Of a stretch of DNA of 64,000 nucleotides, positions 63,014 to 64,000 are shown piece by piece. Position 1 is the stretch's first letter. Each line of letters starts with the position of its first letter. Below the pieces are notes generated by a model. The model did not search any database. It saw nothing but the letters and a program-made list of their open reading frames with translations, and had not been told where the DNA came from. The stretch is from Diploscapter coronatus (Eukaryota; Nematoda; Chromadorea; Rhabditida; Rhabditidae), in contig OZ038422.1 in the NCBI GenBank assembly GCA_964036155.1, positions 38,773,201 to 38,837,200 on the forward strand, given 5' to 3'. A program made the position numbers and the translations under genes.

Positions 63014-64000
63014 TTAGGTTGTGGCATAAGTAATGAGAATTTTTGCATGTTTTTTGTCCGTTCCTCTCTCTTTCATTTGTTATCAGGGGACAAAGTGCAT
63101 TGGGGGGATAAATAGTGGAAGGGTCCCTATGCGTAAATAATCCACCATCATATCGACTCAGTCTACTAGTGAGACATACCGAATGCTTTTATTCCCAACA
63201 ATTTCCATTTACGGAATGTAGTTCTTTTTTTATTCCTAAGTGGCCTCAAAGTGAAGGATATCCATGAGAAACTTACTGCTACGTATGACACCAATGCCCC
63301 CTCCCAAACCACCATCTATCGTTATGTCGCTCGTTACAAGGAAGAAGACTACTCGTTTGAAGATGAACCCAAGTCAGGTCGTCCACAGGAGCTGGATTTG
63401 GACAAATTGCGGGAGATCGTGGAGGATGACCTCTATCTTACTACGCGGGAGATGGAGACAGTCCTTGGTGTTGACTGGTCTACTGTAGCCCGAGGACTGA
63501 AGACCATTGAGAAGAAGGCTAAGTTTGGAAGATGGGTACCCCATGCTTTTTCGGATTTCGACAAGAATAGGAGGGTTGATGCTGCTTTGAATCTTCTAAC
63601 GTATCATCGCACAACGAACTGGCTGGATCGTGTTATCACTGGGGACGAAAGGTGGGTCCTCTACGATAACAGTGAGAGAAGGGCAATGTGGGTCGATGAG
63701 GATGAACAACCAGAAGACGTCCCTAAACCCTCTCTACACCCCAAAAAGATCCTACTCTGTATATGGTGGAGTGTGAACGGTATTGAATACTGGGAGACAT
63801 TGAAGGAGGGTGAAACAGTAACGGCACAGGTCTACACTGCACAACTACGAAAGTTAAAATTACATTTGGAAAACACTTGAGGAACACAGGCCGAAATCTA
63901 CTTCCAGCATGATAATGCTAAGCCACATATTGCAAGAATTGTGAAGGTTGAACTGGAAGGATATGGATGGCGCGTACTACCCCCATCCCTCTTATAGTCC
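63014..64000 (+). mobile_element. Mariner transposon, 5' part, cut by window end
   Basis: Begins ttaggttgtggcataagtaa, typical of mariner terminal repeats (TTAGGTTG.GCATAAGT), preceded by TA at 63012-63013 as expected for mariner target duplication. The transposase reading frame follows. The right terminus and target-site copy are outside the window. Confidence 0.8.
63185..64000 (+). pseudogene. Mariner transposase, inactivated
   Basis: DNA cut-and-paste transposase of the mariner clade. Recognisable parts: the N-terminal paired helix-turn-helix (VKDIHEKLTATY, YRYVARYKEED, EDEPKSGRPQE), VITGDERWVLYDN with the first catalytic Asp, KILLCIWWSVNGIEYWE, and QHDNAKPHIA with the second Asp. There is no in-frame ATG at the expected start near FHLRNVV. 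An in-frame TGA follows HLENT at 63878-63880. Near 63980 an extra C shifts the frame in the conserved HPPYSPD region. The third Asp is beyond the window. The copy is therefore probably dead, although most of the frame is intact and decay looks recent. Confidence 0.85.

Noticed and set aside
1..64000. Possible defence system, CRISPR array, toxin locus or integrated virus
   Set aside because: No spaced direct-repeat array, no viral or prokaryotic gene families, and all recognisable genes are ordinary metazoan; only Tc/mariner-type elements are foreign.

Overview
The window is eukaryotic and reads as a chromadorean nematode. Genes are cut into many short exons by introns often of 42-60 bp, acceptors are mostly TTTCAG or TTTTAG, base composition is AT-rich, and the gene content is worm-like: a tyrosinase with ShKT modules, CED-1, the chondroitin synthase SQV-5, an eLRRon-type LRR membrane protein and Tc/mariner debris. 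I cannot name the species. From memory, ced-1 and dnj-27 are also neighbours on C. elegans chromosome I, and ppk-1, sqv-5 and rlbp-1 lie on that chromosome, so this is probably the homologous linkage group.

Layout: 1-2636 (+) 3' part of a tyrosinase with four ShKT modules and a Gly-rich tail. 3507-12549 (-) a RalBP1/RLIP76 (rlbp-1) gene whose ~6 kb intron wholly contains 6994-10908 (+), an LRR transmembrane protein gene. 13655-17039 (-) ERdj5 (dnj-27). 20371-28064 (+) the engulfment receptor ced-1. 29099-30253 (+) a divergent Rab of the Rab5/Rab22 group. 32733-38743 (+) PIP5-kinase ppk-1. 41681-43529 (+) ANP32. 45690-50607 (+) chondroitin synthase sqv-5. 54122-62430 (+) an unnamed secreted protein with a Ly6/ET-like cysteine module, a long Pro/Gln/Thr-rich stalk and a C-terminus like a GPI signal. 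63014-64000 (+) a decayed mariner that runs off the window.

The genes are mostly unrelated housekeeping and developmental functions. dnj-27 and ced-1 share a 3.3 kb divergent intergenic region. rlbp-1 lies downstream of dnj-27 on the same strand with a 1.1 kb gap, which is not an obvious operon. Several non-autonomous inverted-repeat elements sit in introns.

The main observations are: the nested antisense gene in rlbp-1; four introns with GC donors; a 507-bp inverted repeat inserted at a splice donor; a small MITE family shared by ced-1 and sqv-5 introns; and the Ly6-like GPI/mucin-like gene. I see no prokaryote-type system, CRISPR array, tRNA or rRNA. Exon structures were derived by hand from reading frame, splice signals and remembered family sequences. 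No search was run.
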